The notes: generated by a model not told the origin, from the letters alone. Counted from the first letter of the stretch, positions 9,374 through 22,613 are shown. The stretch: DNA of 35,800 nt from Bordetella parapertussis (GCA_945864585.1 CAMBCF010000049.1:1-35800), one strand, 5' to 3'. Program-made: numbers and translations.

Positions 9374-9556
9374 ATGGCGGACGCCAAAAAAATCAAGGTA
9401 ACGCTGGTCCGAAGTCTGATCGGCACCAAAGGCGAACACCGGCTGTGCGTGCGTGGCCTGGGCTTGCGCCGTATCAACCACACCGTTGAAGTGATCGACA
9501 CGCCCGCCAATCGCGGCATGATCAACAAAGTGTCGTATCTGGTGAAGATAAAGTGA
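9374..9556 (+). CDS. rpmD: Large subunit ribosomal protein L30
   Basis: The 60-residue product is typical of L30: [39 protein letters not shown] and [11 protein letters not shown]. This is the short bacterial form found in the spc operon between S5 and L15. The assignment rests on the clear family match and position. Confidence 0.95.
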   Translation: MADAKKIKVTLVRSLIGTKGEHRLCVRGLGLRRINHTVEVIDTPANRGMINKVSYLVKIK

Positions 9557-9588
9557 GCGTTGAGGCTCAGCTAATAGAGGACCGCGTG

Positions 9589-10050
9589 ATGCGACTTAAT
9601 ACGATTAAACCTGCCAGCGGATCCAAACACGCGCGTAAGCGTGTCGGGCGCGGCACCGGCTGCGGCCTGGGCAAAACCGCCGGCCGCGGTCACAAGGGCC
9701 AAAAGGCGCGTGCCGGCGGCTTTCATAAAATCGGCTTTGAGGGTGGCCAAATGCCACTGCACCGTCGCTTGCCGAAGCGTGGTTTTCAGTCACCGCTGGC
9801 GGGCGACACCGCGGAAGTGCGTTTGGGCGACATCCAGAAATTGAGCGCGGAAACCATTGATCTTGCGGTGCTAAAACAAGCCGGGCTGGCGCATCTGGGC
9901 GCGCTGCACGCAAAAGTAATACTCGCGGGCGCGATAGAACGCAAAGTGACTTTACAGGGTTTGCGTGTTTCCAAGGGCGCGCGCACGGCGATTGAAAAAG
10001 CGGGCGGCAGTGTCGTTGATCCGCTGCCCGTGGTTGCGGCGCAGGCGTAA
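9589..10050 (+). CDS. rplO: Large subunit ribosomal protein L15
   Basis: The 153-residue product starts [20 protein letters not shown]. The frame is open from a GTG at 9553, but the ATG at 9589 is preceded by AGAGG (9576-9580) and matches the family start. The Gly/Lys-rich N-terminal segment ([20 protein letters not shown]) and the [20 protein letters not shown] block are diagnostic. L15 is a late 50S assembly protein. secY follows after 20 bases. Confidence 0.96.
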   Translation: MRLNTIKPASGSKHARKRVGRGTGCGLGKTAGRGHKGQKARAGGFHKIGFEGGQMPLHRRLPKRGFQSPLAGDTAEVRLGDIQKLSAETIDLAVLKQAGLAHLGALHAKVILAGAIERKVTLQGLRVSKGARTAIEKAGGSVVDPLPVVAAQA

Positions 10051-10070
10051 CAGGTTAAGAGGAACGGGCA

Positions 10071-11399
10071 TTGGCCGTAAACGATTCACTGCTGGCATCG
10101 GGAAAACTAGGCGATTTGAAGCGCCGTTTCCTGTTTTTGATCGGCGCGTTGATCGTGTTCCGGATAGGTACTTTCATCCCCGTGCCGGGTATCGATCAGA
10201 CCGAACTTGCCAATCTGTTTAATCAACAGCGCGGCGGCATACTCGACATGTTCAACATGTTTTCGGGTGGTGCGCTGGAGCGGTTCTCGATTTTTGCACT
10301 GGGTATCATGCCGTATATTTCGGCCTCGATCATTATGCAGTTGATGACCGTCGCTTCGCCGACGCTGGAAGCGCTAAAGAAGGAAGGCGAAGCCGGCCGC
10401 CGCAAGATTACGCAGTACACCCGTTATGGCACGGCGGGACTGGCGGTGTTTCAAAGCTTGGCAATCGCGATTGGCCTTGAAAGCCAGCGCGGGTTGGTGA
10501 TTGATCCGGGATTGCTGTTTCGTTTGACCGCGATGGTGACCCTGACCACCGGCACCATGTTCCTGATGTGGCTGGGCGAACAAATTACCGAGCGCGGCAT
10601 CGGTAACGGTATTTCGCTGTTGATATTCGCAGGTATCGCGGCAGGGTTTCCGCAGGCGGTCGGCGGCACCCTGGAACTGGTGCGCACGGGTGCGATGTCG
10701 ATACCGGTGGTGCTGTTTATTGGTGCGCTGGTGGTGGGCGTGACGGCATTCGTATGTTTTGTGGAGCGCGGCCAGCGCAAGATTTTGGTGAATTACGCAA
10801 AGCGTCAGGTCGGGCGCAAGGTGTACGGCGGACAAAGCTCGCACTTGCCCCTCAAACTGAACATGGCGGGTGTAATACCGCCCATATTTGCGTCATCGAT
10901 CATCTTGTTTCCGGCGACGATTGTGGGTTGGTTTGGCGAAGGCACTTCTACCGGGGTGACCTGGCTTAAGAATATTGCGGCAACTTTGCATCCGGGCGAG
11001 CCGGTTTACACGCTGCTGTATGCGTCGGCAATTATATTTTTCTGCTTTTTCTATACCGCGCTGGTGTTTAATCCGAAGGAAACTGCGGACAATCTGAAGA
11101 AGAGCGGGGCCTTTGTCCCGGGCATACGGCCGGGCGATCAAACCGCGCGTTACATCGAGAAAATTACCTTGCGGCTGACTCTGGTCGGTGCGATTTATGT
11201 GACACTGGTCTGTTTGCTTCCGGAAATACTGATCGTGTGGAAGAAAGTGCCGTTTTATTTTGGCGGCACCTCGCTACTGATTATCGTGGTGGTGACGATG
11301 GACTTCATGTCACAGGTGCAGGCCTACATCATGTCGCATCAGTATGAGAGTTTGTTGAAGAAGGCCAACTTTAAGGGCGGAATGTTCCCTACGCGTTAA
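10071..11399 (+). CDS. secY: Protein translocase subunit SecY
   Basis: The 442-residue product has ten predicted membrane segments and the SecY landmarks: [20 protein letters not shown] (TM1), [20 protein letters not shown] (TM2b), and the cytoplasmic loop [20 protein letters not shown]. SecY is the channel of the SecYEG translocon for export and membrane insertion. The start is TTG at 10071, preceded by AAGAGGA at 10058-10064; no ATG or GTG occurs nearby in frame. It is the last gene of the spc block. Confidence 0.97.
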   Translation: MAVNDSLLASGKLGDLKRRFLFLIGALIVFRIGTFIPVPGIDQTELANLFNQQRGGILDMFNMFSGGALERFSIFALGIMPYISASIIMQLMTVASPTLEALKKEGEAGRRKITQYTRYGTAGLAVFQSLAIAIGLESQRGLVIDPGLLFRLTAMVTLTTGTMFLMWLGEQITERGIGNGISLLIFAGIAAGFPQAVGGTLELVRTGAMSIPVVLFIGALVVGVTAFVCFVERGQRKILVNYAKRQVGRKVYGGQSSHLPLKLNMAGVIPPIFASSIILFPATIVGWFGEGTSTGVTWLKNIAATLHPGEPVYTLLYASAIIFFCFFYTALVFNPKETADNLKKSGAFVPGIRPGDQTARYIEKITLRLTLVGAIYVTLVCLLPEILIVWKKVPFYFGGTSLLIIVVVTMDFMSQVQAYIMSHQYESLLKKANFKGGMFPTR

Positions 11400-11462
11400 C
11401 GCACCGAGCGTGTTCCGCGCGCTGCGTGTGAAGCGCATTGAAACAAAGATTGGAGCCGGAAA

Positions 11463-11576
11463 ATGAAAGTGCAGGCATCGGTAAAGCGTATGTGCCGCAA
11501 TTGCAAGATTGTGAAACGCAAGCGCGTAGTACGCGTTATATGCAAAGACCCTCGCCATAAGCAGCGTCAAGGATAA
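11463..11576 (+). CDS. rpmJ: Large subunit ribosomal protein L36
   Basis: This is a very short 37-residue gene read directly from the sequence: [20 protein letters not shown], then a basic strand, [11 protein letters not shown], stop TAA at 11574-11576. Cys11, Cys14, Cys27 and His32 form the zinc-binding site of C-plus type L36. GGAGCCGG at 11452-11459 precedes the ATG. It sits between secY and rpsM, where E. coli also has it; infA, found here in some betaproteobacteria, is absent from this interval. Confidence 0.95.
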   Translation: MKVQASVKRMCRNCKIVKRKRVVRVICKDPRHKQRQG

Positions 11577-11615
11577 TTGTTTAAAAACAACAAGTTACGT
11601 TAGTGGAGTGACAGC

Positions 11616-11993
11616 ATGGCTCGTATTGGCGGGGTAAATATTCCGAATCATCAGCACGCAGAAATTGCGCTGACGGCGATCTATGGCGTGGGCCGCAGCC
11701 GTGCGCGCAAAATCTGTGTCGCGGCCGGCATCGAATCCAGCCGCAAGATGAAAGATTTGTCCGACAGCGACATGGACAAGTTGCGCGAACAGGTTGCCAA
11801 AGTCGCAACCGAAGGTGATCTGCGCCGTGAAGTATCCATGAACATCAAGCGTTTGATGGATTTGGGCACCTGGCGCGGCAAGCGTCATCGCGCAGGCTTG
11901 CCGGTGCGTGGGCAGCGTACCCGCACCAATGCCCGCACGCGCAAGGGGCCGCGCAAGGCCGCGGTGAAGCTGCAAAAGAGCACCACGGTTTAA
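11616..11993 (+). CDS. rpsM: Small subunit ribosomal protein S13
   Basis: The 125-residue product starts [20 protein letters not shown], with the H2TH region and the basic C terminus [21 protein letters not shown]13 contacts the P-site tRNA and bridges to L5. It is a few residues longer than the usual 118-121 at the C terminus. It is the first gene of the alpha block; GTGGAG lies just upstream. Confidence 0.97.
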   Translation: MARIGGVNIPNHQHAEIALTAIYGVGRSRARKICVAAGIESSRKMKDLSDSDMDKLREQVAKVATEGDLRREVSMNIKRLMDLGTWRGKRHRAGLPVRGQRTRTNARTRKGPRKAAVKLQKSTTV

Positions 11994-12039
11994 TTGAGTT
12001 CAGTGCAGAATTAGCTTACAGGCTTACAGGTAACAACAC

Positions 12040-12429
12040 ATGGCAAAAGCAAGCACGCGAGTGCGCAAGAAGGTCAAGAAGAATGTCGCCGAGGGCATTG
12101 CCCACGTGCATGCGTCATTCAACAACACCATCGTGACCATCACCGACCGGCAGGGTAACGCGCTGGCCTGGGCAACCTCCGGCAGCAACGGTTTCAAGGG
12201 TTCGCGCAAGTCCACGCCGTTTGCCGCGCAGATTGCCGCCGAGCAGTGCGGCAAGCTGGCGGTTGAGTGTGGCGTGAAAAATATTGAAGTGCGTATCAAG
12301 GGGCCCGGCCCTGGCCGCGAGTCCGCAGTGCGCGCGCTGAATGCCGTGGGTTTCAAAATAACCAGTATTTCGGATGTGACGCCGGTGCCGCACAATGGCT
12401 GCCGTCCTCCGAAAAAGAGACGAGTTTAA
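12040..12429 (+). CDS. rpsK: Small subunit ribosomal protein S11
   Basis: The 129-residue product has the S11 signatures: [38 protein letters not shown], and the C terminus [19 protein letters not shown]11 forms the 30S platform near the mRNA exit. The length equals that of E. coli. rpsD follows after 12 bases. Confidence 0.97.
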   Translation: MAKASTRVRKKVKKNVAEGIAHVHASFNNTIVTITDRQGNALAWATSGSNGFKGSRKSTPFAAQIAAEQCGKLAVECGVKNIEVRIKGPGPGRESAVRALNAVGFKITSISDVTPVPHNGCRPPKKRRV

Positions 12430-12441
12430 GGGGATCCCCAC

Positions 12442-13068
12442 GTGGCAAGGAATCTCGATCCGAAGTGCAGGCAATGCCGCCGTGAGGGCGAAAAGCTGTT
12501 CCTCAAGGGCGAAAAATGTTTCACCGATAAGTGTGCGATTGAGCGCCGTAACTATCCGCCGGGACAGCACGGGCAGAAGCAGTCGCGTCTGTCGGGCTAT
12601 GGTGTGCAACTGCGCGAAAAGCAGAAAATCCGCCGTATTTACGGTTTGCTTGAACGCCAGTTCCGTTTGCTTTATGCAAAGGCCGTCGCCGCCAAGGGTG
12701 TTACCGGCGAGGCCTTGTTGCAGTTGCTTGAAAGCCGTCTGGACACCGTGGCGTTCCGCATGGGTTTTGGCGCCTCGCGCACCGAGGCGCGGCAGGTGGT
12801 GCGGCACAACGGCATACTGGTGAATGGCAAGCGCGTGAACATTCCTTCCTATCAGTGCCGTCCCGGCGATGTGGTCGAAGTGGCCGAGGGTTCCAAAGCG
12901 CAGTTACGCATCAAGGCTGCCGCCGAAGCCGCCGAATCGCGCGGCCGCGCCGAGTGGCTGGAAGTGGACAGCAAAGCGTTGAAAGGCACATTCAAGGCAC
13001 GGCCGCAACGTTCGGAGCTGCCGTCCAGTATTAATGAATCGCTGGTGGTCGAGCTTTATTCGAAGTAA
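12442..13068 (+). CDS. rpsD: Small subunit ribosomal protein S4 (four-cysteine form)
   Basis: The 208-residue product is S4, which nucleates 30S assembly and in E. coli represses the alpha operon. The start is GTG at 12442 with GGGGA just upstream (12430-12434). The N terminus [20 protein letters not shown] has cysteines at 9, 12, 26 and 31, the spacing of the zinc-binding S4 of Thermus; E. coli S4 lacks this full set. The S4 RNA-binding domain ([20 protein letters not shown]) and the C-terminal helices are intact. Confidence 0.97.
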   Translation: MARNLDPKCRQCRREGEKLFLKGEKCFTDKCAIERRNYPPGQHGQKQSRLSGYGVQLREKQKIRRIYGLLERQFRLLYAKAVAAKGVTGEALLQLLESRLDTVAFRMGFGASRTEARQVVRHNGILVNGKRVNIPSYQCRPGDVVEVAEGSKAQLRIKAAAEAAESRGRAEWLEVDSKALKGTFKARPQRSELPSSINESLVVELYSK

Positions 13069-13143
13069 TAAGATCGAAGTAATCACACGCGAATTATCAC
13101 GATTTAAGCTTAGTTGTCACGATCTTAAAGGGGCGCCACTACC

Positions 13144-14124
13144 ATGTCCAGCACCGCACTTCTGAAGCCTCGCATCATCGATGTTCAGAATCTTTCCACG
13201 CATCACGCGCGGCTCACCATGGAGCCGTTTGAGCGCGGCTACGGCCATACGCTCGGCAACGCACTGCGTCGAACGTTGTTGTCGTCCATGCCGGGTTATG
13301 CCGCGACCGAAGTCAGCATCTCCGGCGTGTTGCACGAGTACTCCACGCTGGATGGCGTGCAGGAAGACGTCGTCGATATCCTGCTCAATTTGAAGGGTGT
13401 GGTGTTGAAACTCCACAACCGCGATGAAGCAACACTCAACCTTAAGAAGTCGGGCGAGGGCGTCGTGACCGCCGCCGATATCGAGCAGAATCATGACGTG
13501 GAAATCATCAATCCGGATCACGTGATCGCGCATCTGGCCGTCGGCGGCAAGATTGAATTGCGGATCAAGGTGGAAAAAGGCCGTGGCTATATCGCCGCCA
13601 CCAGCCGCAAGGCGGTTGAGGAAGAAGGCCGCACCGTCGGCAACATCCTGCTGGATGCCTCGTTCAGCCCGGTGCGCCGCGTCAGCTATTCGGTAGAATC
13701 CGCGCGCGTTGAACAGCGCACCGATCTCGACAAGCTGATCATGGACATCGAGACCAACGGCGCCATTGATCCCGAGGAAGCCGTGCGCTATGCCGCGCGT
13801 ATCATGGTCGAGCAGTTGTCGGTGTTCTCCGATCTGACAGGTACGCCCGCGCTGATCGAAGAAAAACGCGCTACCCAGGTTGACCCCGTGTTGCTGCGTC
13901 CGGTAGACGATCTCGAACTCACCGTGCGCTCAGCCAACTGCCTCAAAGCGGAAAATATTTATTACATCGGCGATCTGATTCAGCGTTCGGAAACCGAACT
14001 GCTGAAGACCCCGAATCTGGGCCGAAAATCGCTGAACGAAATCAAGGAAGTACTTGCCATGCGCGGTCTCACCCTGGGTATGCGCATCGAGAGCTGGCCG
14101 CCCGCAGGGCTTGAAAAACCCTGA
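13144..14124 (+). CDS. rpoA: RNA polymerase subunit alpha
   Basis: The 326-residue product has the alpha N-terminal dimerisation domain ([20 protein letters not shown], residues ~31-50) and the C-terminal domain (from ~245: [20 protein letters not shown] and [17 protein letters not shown]). The Arg, Asn, Cys and Leu of RSANCL correspond to the UP-element contact surface of E. coli alpha (R265 region). A 75-base spacer separates it from rpsD and contains small repeats (TCACGAT twice; AAGATCG/CGATCTT inverted) but no clear promoter. Confidence 0.98.
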   Translation: MSSTALLKPRIIDVQNLSTHHARLTMEPFERGYGHTLGNALRRTLLSSMPGYAATEVSISGVLHEYSTLDGVQEDVVDILLNLKGVVLKLHNRDEATLNLKKSGEGVVTAADIEQNHDVEIINPDHVIAHLAVGGKIELRIKVEKGRGYIAATSRKAVEEEGRTVGNILLDASFSPVRRVSYSVESARVEQRTDLDKLIMDIETNGAIDPEEAVRYAARIMVEQLSVFSDLTGTPALIEEKRATQVDPVLLRPVDDLELTVRSANCLKAENIYYIGDLIQRSETELLKTPNLGRKSLNEIKEVLAMRGLTLGMRIESWPPAGLEKP

Positions 14125-14174
14125 TCCCGGCGCGAAACACAGCACGCAAGACAGCACGAAACTGAGGAAATATC

Positions 14175-14579
14175 ATGCGTCACCGGCACGGATTACGTAA
14201 GCTTAACCGCACCAGCAGTCATCGCCTGGCGATGCTGCGCAATATGACGAACTCTCTGCTCAAGCACGAGGCGATCAAAACCACGTTGCCCAAGGCCAAA
14301 GAGTTGCGTCGTGTGGTCGAGCCCATCATCACGCTCGGCAAAAAACCAACGCTCGCCAATCATCGGCTGGCGTTCAACCGCCTGCGTGATCGCGATAACG
14401 TCACCAAACTGTTTGCCGAAATCGGCCCGCGCTACGCCAAGCGCAATGGCGGCTATTTGCGCATATTGAAATTCGGATTTCGCAAAGGCGATAACGCACC
14501 GATGGCGTTTGTCGAACTGGTGGATCGCCCAGAGCCCAGCACACCAAAAGAACAAGCCAAGGAGGAGGCAACAGCGTAG
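14175..14579 (+). CDS. rplQ: Large subunit ribosomal protein L17
   Basis: The 134-residue product starts [20 protein letters not shown] and has the conserved [28 protein letters not shown] and [20 protein letters not shown]. The last ~18 residues ([15 protein letters not shown]) are a common variable tail. L17 lies near the tunnel exit. It ends the ribosomal superoperon and is followed 20 bases later by a strong terminator. Confidence 0.97.
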   Translation: MRHRHGLRKLNRTSSHRLAMLRNMTNSLLKHEAIKTTLPKAKELRRVVEPIITLGKKPTLANHRLAFNRLRDRDNVTKLFAEIGPRYAKRNGGYLRILKFGFRKGDNAPMAFVELVDRPEPSTPKEQAKEEATA

Positions 14580-14599
14580 TGCCTGCACCACGCTAATTC

Positions 14600-14634
14600 A
14601 AAGCCGGCCATGGTTACACGGGCCGGCTTTTTTT
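14600..14634 (+). terminator. Intrinsic terminator of the ribosomal superoperon
   Basis: AAAGCCGGCC (14600-14609) pairs perfectly with GGCCGGCTTT (14621-14630) around an 11-base loop and runs into seven T residues (14628-14634). It stands between rplQ (+) and the glycerate kinase (-), whose 3' ends converge. The T run favours + strand termination. Confidence 0.92.
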
Positions 14635-14646
14635 ATGGGCGCTGTT

Positions 14647-15917
14647 TCACAATACCAGTATCACCCGGAAATCATTCACATTGGTGCGCGTCGGCCCGGT
14701 AATCACCAGGTCGTTGAGCGCGTGAAAAAAGCCGTAGCCGTCGTTGTTATCGAGCCATTTCGCGGCATCAATTTGCAGGGCTGTTGCGCGCGCCAAAGCA
14801 TCGGGCGTGAGTATCGCGCCGGCGTTATTTTCCGAGCCGTCGATGCCATCGGTGTCGCATGCCAGTGCGTGTATGTTCTGTGCGCCGTCAAGATCAACGG
14901 CCAGCGACAGCAAAAACTCCGCGCAGCGTCCGCCGCGCCCCGCGCCTTTTACGGTTACCGTGCATTCACCGCCGGAGATAAGCGCCACCGGCGCGCGCCA
15001 GGGTGTGGCGTGCCGCTGAACTTCGCGCGCCAGCGCGCCGTAGACTTTCGCCACCTCACGCGCTTCGCCGGTGACCGAGTCGCCGAGGATCGCCGGCTGA
15101 ATACCCTGTGACTTGAAAAATTCCGCTGCCGCGGCCAGTGAGGCATGTGCGGTGGCGATGACACGGTTTTCGACATGCGTGAAACTTTTGTCGCCGGGTT
15201 TCGGTGTTTCGGCGATCTCACCCGCCGCGCCGCGCGTGAGGTGCGCGCTTATCGCTGCGGGCGCCTTGACGTTGTGCCGTCTGATGATATCGAGCGCGTC
15301 CTGATAGGTGCTGCTGTCCGCCACGCATGGGCCCGACGCAATGTGCGTCGGATCATCGCCGGTGACATCCGAAATCACCAGTGCTACTACCGGCGCACGG
15401 CACGCCGCCGCCATTCGGCCCCCTTGAATCGCCGACAAATGCTTGCGCACGACGTTCATGTCCTGTATCGGTGCACCTGATGCAAGTAATTGTTTTGTAA
15501 TGTTTTTTATATCGTTTATCGCGATGCCTTGCGCGGGCAGCGTGAGCAGACTGGAGCCGCCGCCCGACACCAGCACCAGCAATAAATCATTCGCTGTGAG
15601 TGTTTTTACGCGGCGCAGAATTTCCTGCGCAGCCCTTGCGCCGGATTCGTCGGGCACTGGGTGACCCGCTTCGATGACGGTGATGCGATTGGTGAGCAGG
15701 CCATGCTGGTAACGCGTGATCACCAGGCCGTCGAGCGGCGCGTTGGCTGGCCAGTGTTGTTCCACCGCCAGCGCCATTGCAGCAGCGGCTTTGCCCGCGC
15801 CTACCACCAGGGTCTTGCCCTTTGGCGGCGTGGGTAAATGCGCACCGACGATGTTCAGCGGATCGGCAGCCGCGAGTGCCGCCTTAAAGCTGCCGAGTAG
15901 CAAATCACGTGGCGACA

Positions 15918-15918
<1 letters not shown>
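14647..15918 (-). CDS. Glycerate 2-kinase (GckA/TtuD family, MOFRL domain)
   Basis: The 423-residue product belongs to the DUF4147/MOFRL family of glycerate 2-kinases, which phosphorylate D-glycerate to 2-phosphoglycerate in the glyoxylate, serine and tartrate pathways. Visible motifs are VVGAGKAAAAMA with the conserved lysine at ~43, VSGGGSSLL at ~117-125, and the C-terminal MOFRL segment with ACDTDGIDGSENNAGA. The ATG complement at 15916-15918 shares one base with the uvrA stop; a GTG one codon upstream (15921) is possible. The tight overlap suggests co-transcription with uvrA. Whether it is a true gckA or ttuD orthologue cannot be told from sequence alone. Confidence 0.9.
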
Positions 15919-18821
<2,903 letters not shown>

Positions 18822-18848
18822 TTTGCGATCCGTCGTGAAATGTAAACC

Positions 18849-18882
18849 TGCTAATATACCCGCCTTTCGTTTCAATTCCCAA
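18849..18882. promoter_or_regulatory. Candidate overlapping divergent promoters, uvrA / MFS
   Basis: On the minus strand, TTGGGA (complement 18877-18882) and TATATT (complement 18853-18858), 18 bases apart, could drive uvrA, with transcription starting near 18846. On the + strand, TGCTAATAT (18849-18857) is an extended -10 that could drive the MFS gene. The two -10 boxes share five bases, so the promoters would compete. No LexA box was recognised. Confidence 0.45.
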
Positions 18883-18894
18883 GCTGTTTTTTCC

Positions 18895-20130
18895 ATGTCA
18901 TCAAGCAATCGCATGAGCGCGCTGGAACTGCGGGCAAGCGCGGCGCTCGCCAGCGTGTTTGGCCTGCGTTTGTTTGGAATGTTCGTCATACTGCCGGTGT
19001 TCGCGATTTACGCCGAAACGCTGCCCGGCGGCTCGACTCTCACGCTGGTGGGCATTGCCATTGGTGTGTATGGCCTCACGCAGGCGATCTTGCAGATACC
19101 GTTTGGCTGGTGGTCGGATCGCATAGGCCGCAAACCGGTGATCTATTGCGGACTCATTCTGTTCGCGGCGGGGAGTTTTATCGCTGCTGCCGCGCCCAAC
19201 ATTTATGTGGTGATCGCGGGCCGCGTGTTGCAGGGCGCGGGGGCGATTTCGGCGGCGGTGATGGCGCTCGCTTCCGACCTTACGCGCGAAGAGCATCGCA
19301 CCAAATCCATGGCGATGATCGGTTCCACCATCGGCGTGGTGTTTGCGGCTTCGCTGGTGGCCGCACCGTGGCTTAACCAGTTGATCGGCGTGCCCGGTAT
19401 ATTTGCGCTGACCGGCGTGCTGGCGCTGGGCGCGATAGGGGTGGTCTGGCGCATCGTGCCGGCGGTAAGTGACGCGCCGGTTGCGCGAACCTCCAGTCTG
19501 CTGAGCGACCTTAAAAGCGTGCTTGCCGATCGGCAGCTCGCGCGCCTGAATTGGGGAATTTTCGCGTTGCACGCGGTGCTGATGGCGCTGTTTATCGCGG
19601 TGCCGTTTGCCTTGCGCAATGTGGGCATGCCGCTGGCGCAACACTGGAAAATTTATCTGCCGGTGATGCTGCTGTCGTTCGTGTTAATGCTGCCGGCGGT
19701 GATGGGCGCACACCATCCACGCCGCTTGAAACGCTGGTTCGTGGCCTCGGTAGCGCTGCTGCTGTCGGTGCAATTGGCGATGCCGTGGCTCACCGCAGAG
19801 CTCTGGGCTATCACCTTGTTTTTGTTGTTATTTTTCGTGCCGTTTAATGTGCTCGAAGCGATGTTGCCGTCGCTGGTATCGCGCATCGCGCCACCGCAAT
19901 TGAAGGGCGCGGCCATCGGCGTTTATAGCAGCGTGCAGTTTCTGGGAACCTTCGCCGGTGCGGCTGCTGGCGGATTCTTGTACAGCCTCTGGGGCGTGCC
20001 AGGCATCGTCGTGCCGGGCGTAATTCTGCTCGCAATCTGGCTTATACTTGCACTGGGCATGCAAGCGCCGCCGCCGCGCGTAAATTCCAATGCGCCTTCG
20101 CCGCCAGTGGTGGGAGAGCCGGCACGATAA
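18895..20130 (+). CDS. MFS transporter, drug/sugar efflux type
   Basis: The 411-residue, 12-TM major facilitator protein shows the loop 2-3 motif A ([13 protein letters not shown], ~75-87) and motif C-like [18 protein letters not shown] in TM5, which points to a proton-driven exporter. After [20 protein letters not shown] come alternating hydrophobic segments up to [10 protein letters not shown]. The ATG at 18895 is preferred over the open frame back to 18664, which only mirrors uvrA; an ATG at 18913 is also possible, and neither has a good ribosome binding site. The gene lies divergent to uvrA and 18 bases before ssb. The substrate is unknown. Confidence 0.88.
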   Translation: MSSSNRMSALELRASAALASVFGLRLFGMFVILPVFAIYAETLPGGSTLTLVGIAIGVYGLTQAILQIPFGWWSDRIGRKPVIYCGLILFAAGSFIAAAAPNIYVVIAGRVLQGAGAISAAVMALASDLTREEHRTKSMAMIGSTIGVVFAASLVAAPWLNQLIGVPGIFALTGVLALGAIGVVWRIVPAVSDAPVARTSSLLSDLKSVLADRQLARLNWGIFALHAVLMALFIAVPFALRNVGMPLAQHWKIYLPVMLLSFVLMLPAVMGAHHPRRLKRWFVASVALLLSVQLAMPWLTAELWAITLFLLLFFVPFNVLEAMLPSLVSRIAPPQLKGAAIGVYSSVQFLGTFAGAAAGGFLYSLWGVPGIVVPGVILLAIWLILALGMQAPPPRVNSNAPSPPVVGEPAR

Positions 20131-20148
20131 TTTATTTGGGAGTTAAAC

Positions 20149-20610
20149 ATGGCATCAGTCAACAAAGTCATCCTTCTCGGAAACCTTGGCGCCGATCCTG
20201 AAACCCGCTATTTACCGAGCGGCGAGGCGGTCGCCAACATACGCATTGCAACCACCGATACCTGGAAGGATAAGAGTGGCGCCAAGCAGGAACACACCGA
20301 ATGGCACCGCATTTCATTTTTTGGACGGCAGGCGGAAATCGCCGGAGAGTACCTGAAAAAAGGCTCGCCCGTTTATGTCGAGGGGCGCATTCGCACCCGT
20401 AAATGGCAGGACAAGGAAGGACAGGATCGTTATTCCACCGAAATCGTCGGTGACCGCATGCAACTGCTAGGCAGCCGTGGCGGTTCGGAAAACGTGGGGC
20501 GCGAACCCGCTGCGGCTAACGCTGGAGGTGGCGCCGCCACCGGTGAAAATCGCCCGGCTGCGAAGAAGGGCGGCGGTTTTAACGAAATGGATGACGACAT
20601 TCCGTTCTAA
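20149..20610 (+). CDS. ssb: Single-stranded DNA-binding protein
   Basis: The 153-residue product has an N-terminal OB fold ([60 protein letters not shown]), a Gly/Ala-rich linker (~115-140), and the acidic tip DDDIPF that recruits partner proteins. SSB protects single-stranded DNA in replication, recombination and repair. GGGAG sits 8 bases before the ATG. Its proximity to uvrA is a common proteobacterial arrangement. An acetate kinase remnant abuts its stop codon on the opposite strand. Confidence 0.97.
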   Translation: MASVNKVILLGNLGADPETRYLPSGEAVANIRIATTDTWKDKSGAKQEHTEWHRISFFGRQAEIAGEYLKKGSPVYVEGRIRTRKWQDKEGQDRYSTEIVGDRMQLLGSRGGSENVGREPAAANAGGGAATGENRPAAKKGGGFNEMDDDIPF

Positions 20611-21212
20611 CAGCAGGTCTTCGATTTGCTCTGGCGACAGGCGCTTCTCGCGCATCAAATACAGTATTACGCCCGGGTCTATGGCACCACAGCGCGTGCC
20701 TACCATCAGCCCGTCCAGAGCAGTAAATCCCATGGTCGTTGCGAAGCTCTTGCGGTGGCGCAGCGCGCACAGACTTGCGCCGTTGCCCAGGTGCGCGACG
20801 ATAACGCGACCGTCGGCGCGCGGCCCCAGGTACTGCGGCAACACGCTGGCAATGTGCTCGAATGACAGGCCGTGAAAGCCGTAGCGTTTGATGCCGCCGG
20901 CGGTGAGTTCAAGCGGTAGTGCGAAGTTTTGCGCGAGCGCATCTTGCGTGCGGTGAAACGCAGTGTCAAAGCACGCCACTTGCGGCAAGCTGGGTTGCAA
21001 TACCATCAGCGCGCGGATGGCGGCGAGGTTGTGCGGCTGGTGCAGCGGAGCGAGCGGCACCAGACGTTCCAGTGCCGCAAGCGCCTTTGCGTCGATCAGT
21101 AGCGGCTCGCAAAAATGCTCGCCGCCGTGGACCACTCGATGGCCGGCGCCGATGAGTTGCCCGTCTTGATGCTCGAGGATCCGGCATTGAGTACGAGTAT
21201 GCGTCTGTTCAT
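20611..21212 (-). pseudogene. ackA: Acetate kinase remnant (internally deleted, C-terminally truncated)
   Basis: On the minus strand an ATG at 21212 begins MNRRILVLNAGSSSIK, the exact N-terminal phosphate-loop signature of AckA. Near 21165 the homology jumps to another frame at LIGAGHRVVHGGEHF, losing about 70 residues. It then runs cleanly through PLAPLHQPHNLAAIRAL, CFDTAFHRT, KRYGFHGLSFEHI, HLGNGASLCALR and MGTRCGAIDPGVILYL to [11 protein letters not shown], where it stops at the ssb stop codon. The C-terminal third, including the GGIGEN block, is missing; the open frame continues antisense through ssb without homology. Intact AckA makes acetyl phosphate from acetate and ATP. With an internal deletion, a frameshift and a lost C terminus this copy cannot be functional. 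Confidence 0.88.
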
Positions 21213-21319
21213 GGATTCCCTGGCGCAGAAAACCGCGCAGCAGCGTATTATGCGCGACGCTTGCAGGCCTTGCGACAGGCGCCGGGCGCAATGCGTCAGT
21301 GTGCGCTAAGCGCTTGGTG

Positions 21320-21325
21320 TATAAT
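21320..21325 (+). promoter_or_regulatory. Strong -10 box upstream of fmdB
   Basis: A perfect TATAAT lies 35 bases before the fmdB ATG. No good -35 is visible at 16-18 bases upstream; the imperfect palindrome GCGCTAAGCGC (21303-21313) occupies the spacer and may be an operator. This is probably the start of the fmdB-DUF502-aspS transcript. Confidence 0.5.
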
Positions 21326-21360
21326 ACTTTTTTCAATTTCCGAGCCATTTTCAGAGCATC

Positions 21361-21729
21361 ATGCCGATATACGAATACCGCTGCGACAGTTGCGGCTTCC
21401 AAAAGGAATACCTGCAGCGCATGAGCGACGCGCTGCTGACCGATTGTCCCGAGTGCAAGAAAGCAACGTTCAGCAAAATGGTCACTGCAGCCGGGTTTCA
21501 GTTGAAAGGCGGTGGCTGGTATGTAACGGATTTTAAAAGCGGCGGCAGTCATACTACCGGCGTTGCTAAAAAAACCGAAGAAAAACAATCGGACACAAGC
21601 AGCAAGACGGAGTCCGCCAAGTCCGATGCCGCGACCTCCGGCAGCGCTGCTGCAACGCCGGCGGCTGCGCCCGCTGCGTCTGGCACTGCCAGTGCTGCGA
21701 GCGCTCCGGCAACGTCCAGCAGCAGTTGA
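21361..21729 (+). CDS. FmdB-family zinc ribbon protein
   Basis: The 122-residue product starts MPIYEYRCDSCGFQKEYLQR, with Cys8/Cys11 and a second pair CPEC at ~34-37 forming a zinc ribbon typical of the FmdB/CxxC_CXXC_SSSS family. Residues ~65-122 are a low-complexity Ser/Ala/Thr/Lys tail (SGSAAATPAAAPAASGTAS). The function of the family is poorly known; the name comes from a putative regulator near formamidase genes. In betaproteobacteria the gene commonly stands before the DUF502 gene and aspS, as here. Confidence 0.9.
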   Translation: MPIYEYRCDSCGFQKEYLQRMSDALLTDCPECKKATFSKMVTAAGFQLKGGGWYVTDFKSGGSHTTGVAKKTEEKQSDTSSKTESAKSDAATSGSAAATPAAAPAASGTASAASAPATSSSS

Positions 21730-21911
21730 GTTGTAATCCGCACATACTCTGTAACGCTTCGGGCAGGCGCGCGTTAGCTCTATTGGCGCCGTGTCGGATG
21801 GCGAGCGCCTTGATGAATCATGAGGCTGCAAGAATTCCGCAATAAAATTCGCCCTGATGGTAGCTATTCGGCCTATAAGTCCGCAACTATTTCACTTTCG
21901 TTTCTATTGCC

Positions 21912-22613
21912 ATGCCCAAGAAGAGTTTTTTTAAGCGTTACCTGCTGACCGGCCTGTTGATTTGGGTGCCGCTGATGATCACTCTGTGGGTGCTAAACCT
22001 GCTGGTGAGCACCATGGATCAAACGCTGTTATTGCTGCCGCAGGCGTTGCGCACCGAAAGCTGGCTCGGCATTCATATCCCCGGACTGGGCGTGATCCTG
22101 ACGCTGGTGGTGGTGTTTCTCACGGGGGTGCTGGCGGCGAATTTCATCGGGCAAAAGCTGGTGTCGTTTTGGGAAGGCGTGCTGCTGCGCATTCCTGTGG
22201 TGAACTCGATTTACAAGGCGGTCAAGCAGGTCAGCGACACGCTGTTTTCGGGTTCGGGCCAAGCGTTTCGCAAGGTGTTGCTGGTGCGATACCCGCACCC
22301 GGAGGCCTGGTCGCTAGCGTTTCAGACTAACGTGCCGAGCGAGCTTACCCGCCATTTTTCGGCGGAACACGTCGCAGTGTTTATTCCGACCACGCCGAGC
22401 CCGGTCAACGGCTTTTATTTTTATGTCAAGCGCAGCGAAGTCATTGATCTCGACATGAGCGTCGATGAGGCGCTGAAATACATAATTTCAATGGGTGTGG
22501 TGACATCGGACAGCGCCAATGGCGGTGGCAACGGTAAGAATGGCAAAGGCGCTTCGGCGCAGCCGTTACCGCTGGTTTCTCCGGCGGCGCAACCCCGCGC
22601 GGCAAATGAATAA
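21912..22613 (+). CDS. DUF502 family inner-membrane protein
   Basis: The 233-residue product has an N-terminal [20 protein letters not shown] membrane segment, a second at [20 protein letters not shown], then a soluble domain with the family's [19 protein letters not shown] and [20 protein letters not shown]. The C terminus is Gly/Asn/Ala-rich and probably disordered. The biochemical role is unknown. It directly precedes aspS (26-base gap). The 182-base gap to fmdB shows no gene and no convincing promoter or terminator. Confidence 0.9.
   Translation: MPKKSFFKRYLLTGLLIWVPLMITLWVLNLLVSTMDQTLLLLPQALRTESWLGIHIPGLGVILTLVVVFLTGVLAANFIGQKLVSFWEGVLLRIPVVNSIYKAVKQVSDTLFSGSGQAFRKVLLVRYPHPEAWSLAFQTNVPSELTRHFSAEHVAVFIPTTPSPVNGFYFYVKRSEVIDLDMSVDEALKYIISMGVVTSDSANGGGNGKNGKGASAQPLPLVSPAAQPRAANE

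Noticed and set aside
8438-9481. 347-codon open frame on the minus strand across rplR-rpsE-rpmD
   Set aside because: It covers three certain ribosomal genes and its translation is His/Ala/Arg-rich without motifs.
20467-21831. 454-codon minus-strand open frame treated as one intact acetate kinase
   Set aside because: Only the middle part is AckA-like; the true N terminus is in a different frame, the ends run antisense through fmdB and ssb, and the C-terminal domain is absent. Annotated as a pseudogene.
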